The notes under the pieces are model-generated. The model saw only the letters and a list, made by a program, of their open reading frames with translations, was not told the origin of the DNA and did no database searches. A DNA stretch of 64,000 nucleotides from Lepidostoma basale (lineage: Eukaryota; Arthropoda; Insecta; Trichoptera; Lepidostomatidae), in NCBI GenBank assembly GCA_022606425.2, contig JAHDVF020001365.1:186001-250000 (forward strand), read 5' to 3'. Below are positions 50,025 to 59,959 of this stretch, one piece after another. How positions within the stretch are numbered: position 1 is the first letter of the stretch; the number at the start of each line of letters is the position of its first letter. The position numbers were made by a program, and so were the translations under genes.

Positions 50025-50205
50025 ATCAAATCAGTTTATTTTTTCAAAAAATATTACCTACAAACAAAATGAGAGTTTCTGATATTATAGATTATGGTTA
50101 ACTATAATACGAGTATATAATATCAGAAACGCATGAGAGATAATTCGGCTTTAGGCATATGTTACAAGATACTCTCTAAAATTAAGAGTATTTGTCTTCA
50201 AGAGG
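50025..50205 (-). mobile_element. Jockey-like LINE 3' UTR
   Basis: AATCAAATCAGTTTATTTTT, AGAAACGCATGAGAGATAAT and GATACTCTCTAAAATTAAGAG parallel 15015-15200. The coding part is missing; an HH4 half-repeat follows. Confidence 0.5.
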
Positions 50206-50585
50206 ATACCTCCATCTTCAGGTGTAAACATATGATAAATACTAAACAATGAAAGACTAATATAAATAACGCATTTAAAATTCGATTCAACAATTAAAAT
50301 TTTAAAATTAACCTGGGCTATTTGTTATAAGTACTAATTATTATTTTTTATCAGTAAGAACTAATAAATAATATTAAACAATAATAATACATGATGTAAA
50401 TATAAAAAAATACAAAATTGTAATTTAGAAAAAACATTTGAAAAGATGTAATTTATATAGAAATCAATAAATGATTAATTTGCATATGATTGGGAATGGG
50501 AGCTTGGGAGATTAAATGTAGACAAAATATTGATGGTTGAGGTATTAGTTTTGTAAAACTCTAATTATTAATTTCTAATTAATTT

Positions 50586-50806
50586 CTAATAGTAAACACG
50601 ATTGTTTAGTGGTTTTATTTGGATATTAAACTATATACTTTCACCCCCACCCTTAAGATTTCTAAATTCAATATAAGGACACACTATTTGGCGATTAGGT
50701 TCAGTTTGAGAATGCCCTCGCAAGGCGAAACAAATTTGTTACAATTTGTATAATTTAAATTAATTAAATCCAAGTAAAACCACTAAACAATCGTGTTTAC
50801 TATTGT
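50586..50806. mobile_element. TTTAGTGG element with terminal inverted repeats (HH7)
   Basis: Terminal repeats of about 35 bp: AATAGTAAACACGATTGTTT, AGTGGTTTTATTTGGAT and the inverse. Inside are CCCCACCCTTAAGATTTC, TTTGAGAATGCCCTCGCAAG and GCGAAACAAATTTGT. The hairpin TTGAGAA, T, GCC..GGC, GAAAC, AAATTT, GTT follows the same layout as the hammerhead-like families. Confidence 0.7.
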
Positions 50807-50819
50807 AGACGAAAGTATT

Positions 50820-51122
50820 TAAGGAGAAAGGAGTAAAAGGAGGAATCTGATTATTAATTATGTTTTTACCCAATTTCACCGACTAGAGGATTTCTAAATT
50901 TTCAAGTTTGTTTAATTTATTGCAATTGTTAATTGTGTGTAGAAATATTGTGTCATATTTATCGAAACTATGGTCCAATTCAATACAATGGTTAGCCATC
51001 TCAGAAAAAATAGTATGTTTGGTGAAAGCTTGTTTGTGTTCGTTGATACGTGATTTAAATGTTCGTCCTGTTTTGCCTATGTAAAAAGCATCAAAATCCT
51101 TACATTTAATTTTATATACACC
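50820..51122 (-). mobile_element. Penelope-like element: GIY-YIG endonuclease
   Basis: The minus frame reads DIWQKSGVYKIKCKDFDAFY, IGKTGRTFKSRINEHKQAFT, KHTIFSEMANHCIELDHSFD, KYDTIFLHTINNCNKLNKLE, NLEIL-stop (stop about 50892). The GVY and YIG elements, the GRTFKSRxxEH arginine helix and the LENLEIL glutamate are the GIY-YIG nuclease landmarks of Penelope-like retroelements. The frame is intact for about 85 residues. Continues upstream at 51590. Confidence 0.8.
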
Positions 51123-51149
51123 ACTTTTTTGCCAAATATCTGTTTTTTG

Positions 51150-51567
51150 TTACTAACTAACTAACCATCACGCCGTCTCCCCGGAGGGGTAGGCAGAAAG
51201 AATGGAACGCCACACTGTTCTGTCCTGACATATTTCTCTCGATTCCTCTACATTCGTACATCTTATCATGCACGCACGTCGATTCCTCCGACTCTTCACG
51301 TGACCGACATTTGATATTTGATTGATTTGATCGTGCCACGTTTTCCTCAGCCTTCCTCTATTTCACTTTCACACTTTCATTCGCACCACACTCACTTCTT
51401 ATACTTGCATTTGACACTCTATCATATACAGATTTGTAACACATTTGTCTTAGAGATCTCATTTCTACTGCATTTATTCTACTTTCATCCTTATTTTGCC
51501 AGTTCCATGCTTCCTTTCCATACATAAGGGTCGGCACAAGAACACTATTATGCCCTGCCATTTTAGT
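51150..51567 (-). mobile_element. LINE-A inserted in Penelope-like element
   Basis: The tail at 51152-51165; MAGHNSVLVPTLMYGKEAWN, MRSLRQMCYKSVYDRVSNA at the far side. A deletion joins SECGANESV to the RGRPRK region. Same strand as the interrupted Penelope. Confidence 0.8.
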
Positions 51568-51589
51568 TTAATTTAAAAGGAGAATTTAA

Positions 51590-51720
51590 AAGGAGCAGAA
51601 TTTAAAAGGAGTTGGCCAAGGTTGTTTTGTGTGTAAAATACTGGTTTGATGTGACGAGGAAGTGATTTTTTGATTTTGTTGGATAAGCGTATTTTTTTGA
51701 AATTGTTATATTACTATGGA
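51590..51720 (-). mobile_element. Penelope-like element, linker upstream of GIY-YIG
   Basis: The minus frame NNFKKIRLSNKIKKSLPRHI, KPVFYTQNNLGQLLLNS is what normally precedes the GIY-YIG domain (KKxxxSNKxxxPL...). It joins DIWQKSGVYKI across the LINE-A insertion. Confidence 0.6.
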
Positions 51721-52085
51721 ATTCCCCAGTGTAAATGCTTAAGAATTCATTAAGTTGAGTATTTGAATTATTTTTTAATTACAAAGTAAAGTTTTCAGTT
51801 ACCTTACTAATTTGCACTAACAACGTCTTACTAATTTTGCACTAACCATGTTAACAGTTGCTTCATGGGTGTATTTCCGCCTAGTTACGAAGTACATTCA
51901 ATAACTCCATATAGTTCAGAACTTGCTTGTACCTAAATTGCTTCAAAACTAAGTACACGGGGGAGTATTTAAGTGAAGAAGTGAAGCCAATTGCTCGTTA
52001 CAAACTTGCAAATACGACAAGAGTTTGGTATAAGGTTTTAATAGACAACTTAATGGGTTAATTGTATCTCAATAGAGACGAAGAA
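51721..52085. other. No gene seen
   Basis: TATTACTATGGAATTCCCCAG at 51710 is an HH2 flank word. The rest is unassigned; ACTAATTTGCACTAAC is repeated at 51806 and 51829. Confidence 0.4.
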
Positions 52086-52089
52086 GTAA

Positions 52090-52578
52090 ATTCTCTCCGA
52101 AGGGGTAGGCAGAAAGAATGGAACGCCACACTGTTCTGTCCTGACGTACTTCTCTCGCTTCCTCTACATTCATACATCATGTCATGCACGCACGTAGATT
52201 TCTCCGACACCTCACGTGACCAACATTCAATATTTGATTGATTTGATCGTGCCCCGTTTTCCTCGGCCTTTCTCTATTTCTACCTCCGTTCACGCCGTTT
52301 ACTTATACCTTCTTTACCATTCTGTCTTCACTCATTCTTTCCATGTGTCCAAACCATCTTAATAATCCTTTCCTTATTTTGTTCATAACACTTTCATTCG
52401 CACCACATTCACTTCTTATACTAGCATTTGTCACTATCATGTACAGATTTCCACACATCCGTCTTAGGGATCTCATTTCTACGGCATTTATTCTACTTGC
52501 ATCCTTCTTTTGCCAGTTCCATGCTTCACTTCCATACATAAGGGTTGGCACAAGAACACCATTATGCACTGCCATCTA
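52090..52578 (-). mobile_element. LINE-A 3' half
   Basis: MAVHNGVLVPTLMYGSEAWN, WQKKDASRINAVEMRSLRRM, NASIRSECGANESVMNKIRK, LLRWFGHMERMSEDRMVKKV, then VNGVNGGRNRERPRKTG. The last ~30 bp and tail are missing. Confidence 0.82.
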
Positions 52579-52609
52579 GCTTTTTTGTTAGCATATTATT
52601 ATTATGAAT

Positions 52610-53385
52610 TTTAAATAAACTTAAGGCGTTAACACGGTGGAATTCCATTATGACAATTTTTTTATGAATTGGAACACTTTTTTCCATTTTTGAGTTTATT
52701 TTTTTCAACATGTTTCAAATGCTTTACACCTCAATCACCGAGAGAACGATAGAAAAAACGTTTTTATCGTTCTCCCAATGATGAAGGTGTACAGCCTTCG
52801 AAACCCGCCGAGAAAAAGAAACTAGAAAGTGTAGAAAAAGCAGTGCCTTAATTTATAAAAAAAAATTCGTAAGAAGCACTTTTTTTTTGGTGTGACATTA
52901 TTTAATATAATAAATAATACACTTAATTTTAGAAAAACTTAAGGCGTTAACACTGTAGAATTCCACAATGCCAATTTTTTTAAATGAATTAAAACAATGT
53001 TTTTTCCACTTTTGAGTTTATTTTTCTCGACACATTTCGAAGGATTACGATATATGAGTTTATGTCGTTATCCCGATGGTGAAGCCTTCGAAACATGCCG
53101 AGAAAAATAAACTGAGAAGTGGAAAAAAAACTATGCTTTCATTTATAAAATAATCTTACGTATGAAGCACTTAATTTGTGGTGTGACATTATTTATTAGA
53201 ATAATACTACACTTAATTTCAAACAAACTTAAGGCACACTGTAGAATTCCATAATGACTTTTTAAATGAATTAAAACAATGTTTTTTAAAAACGGAAAAC
53301 GATATAAACTCATATCTGCCGATGATGAAGGTGTAAGCCTTCGAAACCTGTCGAGAAAAATAAACTCAAAAAATAAATAAAAATA
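52610..53385. repeat. Array of three HH2 fold-back units
   Basis: Units at about 52610-52870, 52915-53150 and 53210-53385. Each has CTTAAGGCGTTAACAC-like, ATTCCA, TTTTGAGTTTATTTTTCTCG (first arm; lost in the third) and CCTTCGAAAC...GTCGAGAAAA (second arm). Cores are AATGATGA, CGATGGTGA and CGATGATGA. The linker GAAGCACTTAATTTGTGGTG lies between units. Confidence 0.75.
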
Positions 53386-53524
53386 ATACATTTGTAAAAT
53401 TTGGAGCTTCGTCGGGGTAAAAGAATATACTGTACAGTATATTCTGTAACCTAATAAATCGTCATTATTAAGAATGATAAAAAACGTTAACATTAGTTGT
53501 ATTTTAAATCTTTCTTATATTTTT

Positions 53525-53915
53525 TTGTGAATGTATACTTATACTTGTATACGAATACTGGATTTCACCCCCCGTGGGTTATCAATTCATGATTTAATTG
53601 TATATAATTGGCGTTAGTATGTAGATTATATATAGAGTAATCTTAAAAAGATTAACATATGTAATCAAAATCTTCATAGATGGCACATTGAAACTGACAT
53701 GTGAAATCTGGCATAGGACTTTAACATATATACAACTTTAAAAAAATTGTCATACATGGTCATAAAGAAAGGTGGAATGGGGAATGTTGTAATTACATAA
53801 AGCGTGCGCTTAATCCAACCAATGACAGGTCATAAGTCCTGTACACACCTTGATCAACCATATTCAGTTTCCAATTTGCATCTTCGTCTCTATTGAGATA
53901 CAATTAAATCATGAC
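53525..53915 (-). mobile_element. FB-S long form
   Basis: GTATACTTATACTTGTATACG, CACCCCCCGTGGGTTATCAA, GGCACATTGAAACTGACATG, ATAAAGCGTGCGCTTAATCC, ends GAGATACAATTAAATCATG. Confidence 0.7.
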
Positions 53916-54189
53916 TTTCTTATATTTCAATATGTAATATCGTACCTCCAACATATCCCAATGTAACCCTACTACTTTGTATACGAGAATATAATATTAA
54001 GTTAGGTATAACAAGGTGGTAACATTATTAACACTGCTAGTTGATCAGTCAGAAGGTTTATTAACTTACTGAGAGTAGCTTAATTTACTTTGATTGTGTT
54101 GCATTTCCCCTGTATTGATATTCAAATATATATATAAAAACAAATGAAAAACGCATGGAAAAACTTTAGTATAACGATGAATCAATAAA

Positions 54190-54572
54190 AAGACTCTTAG
54201 ACGAATGTAAGGATACTCTGTGTATGATAGAGTGTCGAATGAAAATATAAGAAGTGAATGCGGTGCGAATGATGGTGTTATGAACAAAATAATGAAAGGA
54301 TCATTAAGATGGTTTGGACATATGGAAAGAATGAATGAAGAAAGAATGGTAAAAGAAATTATGTTAATCAGAAATAAAGGAAACCGAGGAAAACGTTAAA
54401 TAATCAAATAAATCAAATATTGAATGTCGGCCATGTGAGGAGTCAGAGAAATCGACGCGCGTGCTTGACAGGATGTATGAATGTTGAAAAATCGAGAGAA
54501 ATATGGTAGGAAAGAAAAGTGTGACAGTTCATTCTTTCTGCCTACCCCTTGATGGTTAGTTAGTTAGTTAGT
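54190..54572 (+). mobile_element. LINE-A 3' part with tail
   Basis: YSVYDRVSNENIRSECGAND, GVMNKIMKGSLRWFGHMERM, then frame-broken NRGNRGKR, INQILNVGHVRSQRNRRAC; ends CTACCCCTTGATGG with the GGGGAGACGGCG part deleted, then GTTAGTTAGTTAG. Confidence 0.8.
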
Positions 54573-54621
54573 TTTTTTTAAATTAATATGTCCGTTTTTT
54601 GGTTATTACGTTGTAATACTT

Positions 54622-54671
54622 ATCTAACTAACTAACCATCACGCTTTTTCCCTGAGGGGGTAAGCAGAGAT
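54622..54671 (-). mobile_element. LINE-A 3' end, cut by retroposon X
   Basis: AACTAACTAACCATCACGC, GGGGGTAAGCAGAGAT; the element resumes at 55077. Confidence 0.65.
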
Positions 54672-55076
54672 ATATAAGGTTCCCACCACCACCCGAGACT
54701 GTTATAGGACGCAGCGACGCCCTTTCGTCAGTCTCGCTGCACTATCTAGGCCTGTTCCTTGTCCATCCGGGACTTACGTTAATTTAATTTAGCCTTTTCT
54801 TGTCATCAATCAAAAGGGTGACAGACCACATTTAATCTATTCTTTTAACCTTATATATCTCCCGCGCGGCCTCACATCTCTTTATTATGAAATAAAATCA
54901 GAAGTAAATATTATATAAAGCACACCTTAAATTAGTAAAAAAAAAAAAACACATTAAAATGATATAAAACACACATTAATTCACAATACACAATAGGACA
55001 AATATATAACAAACTAAATTTTAAAACAAGAATAGAACTAATAAGAAGAAATAGAGGTTAAACTGGTATAAAATCT
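54672..55076. mobile_element. Retroposon X (405 bp) with 14-bp target duplication
   Basis: GGGTAAGCAGAGAT flanks it exactly (54658-54671, 55077-55090). It contains GAGACTGTTATAGGACGCAG, CTTTCGTCAGTCTCGCTGC and TCTCCCGCGCGGCC, and an A-rich right half. No frame recognised. A partial relative is at 3595-3885. Confidence 0.75.
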
Positions 55077-55262
55077 GGGTAAGCAGAGATGTGCCACAAT
55101 ACTGTTCTATCCTAAAATAATTCTCGCACTTCTTCTACATTCACGCTCGTCGTTTTTCCAACTATGAACATGGCCGCCTTTTAGTAATTAGTTCGTTTAG
55201 TCATGTCTTCCTTGGTCTTCCTCGACTTATTTTTCATTCACAGTGCTTGTATTATTACTTTC
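55077..55262 (-). mobile_element. LINE-A, continuation
   Basis: GCCACAATACTGTTCTATCC, ATTCACGCTCGTCG, GAACATGGCCGCCTTTTAG, CATGTCTTCCTTGGTCTTCC. Continues the copy started at 54622. Confidence 0.65.
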
Positions 55263-56040
55263 TCGTTTTTATATATATCTGTATCTGAGAGCGAGAACGT
55301 CCGTTGTGAATTTCTGTAATTTTTTTAATTAACATAATTTTTATTAAGTTTTACATTCAAAAGAATTCCGTGTGTGAAGAGGTATAACGAATTTCAAAAT
55401 GAGAAAAGCATAATATATATTTCATACATTTATACTACTAGGTATAGTTGAACAAAAGTTTGATTCAATGAAAAGTATGAGTTAGCGAGCTGTGGTATGC
55501 GAAAAGGATTTAATTTACTCAGAGAGGGTGTTATATACACAGATAAGGGTGTTTTCGCAAAGGGATGGTTTATGTAACGTCCCCGTGATTAAAGGGTTAA
55601 TGACAAAAAGGGATGCAGAATTCCCGAAATATTTCTCTCCATATGATCACATCTGCGCTGGATCAGAGAAAAGGATCGTTGACGGTGGAAGGGATTTTGT
55701 TATAAAAGATCTGATTCTATTTTCGAATTGAAAATAGAATTAGAACACATTTAAATTATTTATTAGAACAGATTTAAAACAATTGTGGTTTAATGCAGGG
55801 TATTCACGAAGCTGAGATATATTAAACACAGTGAAACCAACTATAATGAGAATAATTTGTTCCATAATCTTATTCGTTATGTAAAAATTTTCCCGTATAA
55901 ATCAATGTAAAATACGATAATGCATTCTATGCTAAAAAATACTCTTTTTTTAAACTATATAAAAAAAAGTTACGTACTAATAAAATGTTAAGGAGCGTAA
56001 CAACCAAAAACATAAAAAATCGAAATTCCTTGTTTATTAA
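55263..56040. other. No gene assigned
   Basis: An 80-codon plus frame (55492-55731: VIKGLMTKRDAEFPKYFSPY, DHICAGSEKRIVDGGRDF) has no family I know. TCTATTTTCGAATTGAAAAT at 55716 is a small hairpin. Possibly an old gene or element scrap. Confidence 0.25.
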
Positions 56041-56041
56041 A

Positions 56042-56421
56042 ATTTAATTGTATCTCTATAGAGACGAAGATGCAAACTGGAAACTGAATATGGTAGATCA
56101 AGGTGTTTACAGGACTTATGACCTGTCATTGGTTGGGTTAAGCGCACGCTTTATGTAATTACAACATTCCCCATTCCACCTATTTTCTTTATGACCATGT
56201 AAGACAATTTTTTGGAAGTTGTATATATGCTACAAATCTATACTTATCTTCACATGTCAGTTTCAATACGCCATCTATGTAGATTTGATTACATATGTTA
56301 ATCTTTTTAAGATTAATCTATATAATCCACACACTAACGCCATCTATGGAGATTAATTTTTAGCATTTAGCAAACTACTTTATTAAGTTTGCATCTTCGT
56401 TTCTATAGAGATACAATTAAA
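56042..56421 (+). mobile_element. FB-S element, complete with terminal inverted repeats
   Basis: It begins TTAATTGTATCTCTATAGAG, ACGAAGATGCAAACT, and ends with the inverse (AGTTTGCATCTTCGTTTCTA, TAGAGATACAATTAA): about 35-bp terminal repeats on a 380-bp unit with no frame. This defines the FB-S family. The CCCACCATGGGTGAAATCC and AAGTATAAGTATAC block follows at 56435-56490. Confidence 0.8.
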
Positions 56422-56814
56422 TTTCATGAATTAATCACCCACCATGGGTGAAATCCAGGATTCGTGTACAAGTATAAGTATACATTCCCAAAAAAAATTT
56501 CCTTGTTTATTATTTATGAATTTAAGACAAATAATATCATTTTAATGAATATGTGACACATTATAAAATCAATGAATACATTTATATAACGCATAGCCAC
56601 CCCCTTATTAGGGTGAAGATTTTCAATTTATGATACAATGTTTCCCATGCTTTCAGCATTTCTCTTGTTGCGCCAGAAGATTGTTTCTCTGCTATTTCCT
56701 CCCTCTCCAGGCCATTTTAATGTTCCTCAATAAATAAGTTCCTCAATAAATAAATCAGAACAAAGTAAGAAAAAGCAGTGTTTTAATACCAAATATATAT
56801 TTTTTGATATATAA

Positions 56815-57205
56815 AGACGCTTACAGGACTGGTAGTCACCTACGGCTGTGAGACATGGTCTTTAAAGCAGAGAAGAAGGCAGGCTGGCAGTTTTTGAGAG
56901 TTTTGAGAGGAAAGTTACTGACTTACAAAGTAGCAGAAATTAGAACGTTGCAACCTATTGTGAAGAGAACCCTTAGAGATAGGATACCCAATGAAGAAAT
57001 TTGCAAATCCTGCCAAATTGAAGACATAGTGAGATGGAGTAGGCAGAGAAGACGATTCTGGAGGGACCACATCGAGAGAATGGATCCAGCAAGAATCCCT
57101 AATATCGAGATGAGATATAAGAGACAGAGAGAAGGCTGGTCGTCTTCGTCACAGGAAGAAAGTTGATATCTTGCATAAACAAATCGCAATAAACAAACAT
57201 AAGAA
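56815..57205 (+). mobile_element. LINE-C 3' end
   Basis: VTYGCETWSLKQRR (frame 1), then EIRTLQPIVKRTLRDRIPNE, EICKSCQIEDIVRWSRQRRR, FWRDHIERMDPARIPNIEMR; ends ATAAGAAGAAGA. One early frameshift. Confidence 0.65.
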
Positions 57206-57232
57206 GAAGATTTTTTTTTTTTATGTAGTCAC

Positions 57233-57578
57233 TTTAATATGGGAGTATCTCTAAGGTTACCTGAGCGAATCGACTATAAACTGTGTCCACTTGTTCGCTA
57301 GGCCTTACATTGACGAGCGCCCCACTACCTCACAGAACTTTGCAAGCTGACAGATTTGAACCCTCGGCAGTCAACTCTACGATCCTCGAAGGAAGAAGCA
57401 ACACACAAACTTCTCGTCCCGCGGCGCCAAGGAGCTTCAAACTTCGCAGATCGCGCTTTTGGCATCGCGGGACCGACGGCGTGGAACAGGCTGCCCTACA
57501 ATATCCGCAATCAAGACGACGAAGGAGTGTTCAGAAGCTTTCCGGACGTTGGCGCTATATAAATCATCATCATATCTC
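57233..57578 (+). mobile_element. CR1/jockey-like LINE ORF2 C-terminus
   Basis: WLRLPERIDYKLCPLVR-like start, then PHYLTELCKLTDLNPRQSTL, LLVPRRQGASNFADRAFGIA, GPTAWNRLPYNIRNQDDEGV, FRSFPDVGAI-stop. The RAFxxAGPxxWNxLP motif is the standard C-terminal signature of CR1-group reverse transcriptases. ATCATCATCAT follows as a tail. Confidence 0.78.
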
Positions 57579-58235
57579 ATAATTGATACCCCATTATTTA
57601 TGAAATTGGCTCTTTTGAACATTACAAGAACCAGAAAATATACGTTTTTAAGTTAGTGATTTTTCAATTACTATTTGAATGCTGTTATGATATAAAATGC
57701 GATAGTATTTTTTTGTCTATTCTTCCAAAAAAAAAATTGGCATGATGTTAGTACAAGTTAGAAACATGGTCTTGATTAAAAATTCTTCAAAAAAAGTTGT
57801 GAAACTTGTATGGAATTTAAACAACCGTCTCGCATCACGCCTCGCCTGACCTTCCAACGAAAATAGGAACGGAACACATCAAAATAAAAGATCCAGAAAG
57901 AACAACAAGAAGAAAACAATTCAATTAGAGTTTTAGGGTGGGGGGCGTGGGCTTAGGAACATTCTGTCATATTGGCAAAGTTATCCTGTAACTCGGGCCA
58001 AAGTTGGCCACCCCGCCGGTCCGCCTGAGGTATGCTAAGTAATAGGATTATTAGACAGCGCACCAGAGTCACAATTAACTTAATGTCGATGTGAATGTTA
58101 GTTTGTTTTACTGATAAGTGACTAGCTTACTGCGCCCATCTCACTCATTTCAATATTACAGAATTCGCCTAATAACTAATGTATTATAATATTATAATAA
58201 TAAAAATGGTCAAAGTTAAAAAGCATATAAAAATT
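57579..58235. other. No gene seen
   Basis: A GC-rich patch at 57930-58035 (GGGTGGGGGGCGTGGG, CCACCCCGCCGGTCCGCC) is out of character with its flanks but carries no frame I recognise. Confidence 0.4.
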
Positions 58236-58239
58236 GGAG

Positions 58240-58590
58240 AGTTTTCTCCAGGCGTTGTCTAGTAATGTGTGATAATTGAGTTGATAGCCTTTCACATTGC
58301 ATTACTTACATCTAATCTCAATAGATGGCGCTAGTGTAGATTGAACTAAAATATGTGATATGTTTCTCAACATGTAGCATATATACAACTTTCAAAAATA
58401 ACTGTCAGACGTGGTGTTCGTAAGAAAGGCGGATTGTGGAATGTTGTATTACATAAAGCGATCGCTTAATCGAACCGATGACAGGTCATGAGTCTTGTAA
58501 ACGCCTCGACCACCATATTCTGTTTCCAAAATCTAAGATTCCAAGTCTTTCAGTTTCCAAGTCTCTATTGAGATAAAATTAATTCTTAAT
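58240..58590 (-). mobile_element. FB-S element (GATCGC subtype)
   Basis: TCTCAATAGATGGCGCTAGTG, GTCAGACGTGGTGTTCGTAAG, ATAAAGCGATCGCTTAATCG, TCTCTATTGAGATAAAATTAA. Confidence 0.7.
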
Positions 58591-58619
58591 AATAATAATA
58601 ACAATATGCTAACCTTTAA

Positions 58620-59394
58620 AGCGCCGTTTTTGTGATGTAATCACCTCAAGGGCGAATTAAGACGTGTTTTAAATCTAAAAATCTAAATGTGAACGCTGCG
58701 TCTGATATTTGCGATCGGTTAGAAAGTAAAATAGAAATTAATAATATTAAATACAATTGTTTAGTGGTTTTACTTGGATATAATCTATATAAGTTATATA
58801 AATTGTGATAAATTCTTTCTTCATTATTTTTTTTCCATGTGTCCAAACAATATGAATGATCCTATCATTGTTTTGAGATTTCAGTTAAATCATTAAAATA
58901 TGTAGATTTTAATATATGTAGCTATTCTACATTCCAAACATTGTTACATATCATATCTATATACTGTATAGATATCAAACATATAATATAAAACCATTTT
59001 CTCGCCTAAGTATATATTGCCTTCAAAACTATCATGTCCCATCTCCGAACACGTGTGTTTTAAGCTAAAACGTAATTTCCTGAAACTCGGGGATAAAAAA
59101 TCCGCCATCTTGCGTGACGTCGCAGCCCTTCCGGCGGAAGTAGCTACCTGTATGATTAATGACAGTGCCGCCAACTCGGCGAGCCGACTGAATTAGCTGG
59201 CGGAGGACACACTCTTGGCGAGAAGTTTACGAATTTGTTACGTAATTGATCAGGCTTGAGAATTTGAAGATGTGTCTGAATAAAGTTATGAGGATTCATG
59301 GAGGGCACGTGAAAATTTTGTAATCGAGTCAACAAATTCATTTTTTTCGCGTTTTAAACACGGTGCTGAAGTTTGACCATAAAAACCTGTAACC
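58620..59394. other. Unassigned, with unusual GC-rich island
   Basis: 58740-58815 is a TTTAGTGG-family scrap. 59090-59220 (CTTGCGTGACGTCGCAGCCC, TTCCGGCGGAAGTAGC, GGCGAGCCGACTGAATTAGC) stands out in base composition. Minus frames there are short and unrecognised. Confidence 0.35.
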
Positions 59395-59515
59395 TTTTTT
59401 AATTGAAACGAATGAGAACGTCTTTTTTCTAGAAGTTTTATTAATAATAATTTATGGGAATGACATGTATCGCCTTTCTAAAGCGTTATCAAATGAGACA
59501 ATGCCTTATTTTTTA
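59395..59515. repeat. HH3-family half unit
   Basis: GAATGAGAACGTCTTTTTTC, TAGAAG, GGAATGACATGTATCGCC, TTTCTAAAGCGTTATCAAAT. The other half resumes at 59960 beyond an FB-S insertion. Confidence 0.5.
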
Positions 59516-59517
59516 AA

Positions 59518-59780
59518 GTATTAATTGTATCTCAATAGAAACGAATGGGCAAATTATTTGCAAACAGAATATGGTGGTCGAGGCGTTTACAGGACTTATT
59601 ACCTGTCATTGGTTATGTTAAGCGATCGCTTTATGTAATACAACATTCCCCATTCCGACCTTTTACGAGCACCACGTCTGACAATTATTTGAAAGTTGTA
59701 TATATGCTACCATGTTGAGAAACATTTCACATATTTTAGTTCAATCTACACTAGCGCCATCTATTGAGATTAGAGGTAAG
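59518..59780 (+). mobile_element. FB-S element (GATCGC subtype)
   Basis: ATTGTATCTCAATAGAAACG, TTAAGCGATCGCTTTATG, GAGCACCACGTCTGACAATT, TCTACACTAGCGCCATCTAT, ends TTGAGATTA. Confidence 0.72.
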
Positions 59781-59959
59781 TTATAATTATTTTTTTCTTA
59801 AATAATTCTAATTCTATAACAATTTAAAATAACGATTCCCAGTATTTTGAGATTTATCTCTTAATTGTTGTTATCAATGAATTGAGCCACAAGAATTAGC
59901 TTAATCGCGGTATTCTGATCATTTAACACCTGTATATAAAAAGCAACGCTCTTGATTCT

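Noticed and set aside
55492..55731. 80-codon plus frame as a gene
   Set aside because: No recognisable motif, splice context or neighbours; kept only as an unassigned stretch.
57283..57582. Overlapping 99- and 68-codon plus frames as two genes
   Set aside because: Both lie over one CR1/jockey-like reverse-transcriptase tail, and only the 68-codon frame carries its motif.
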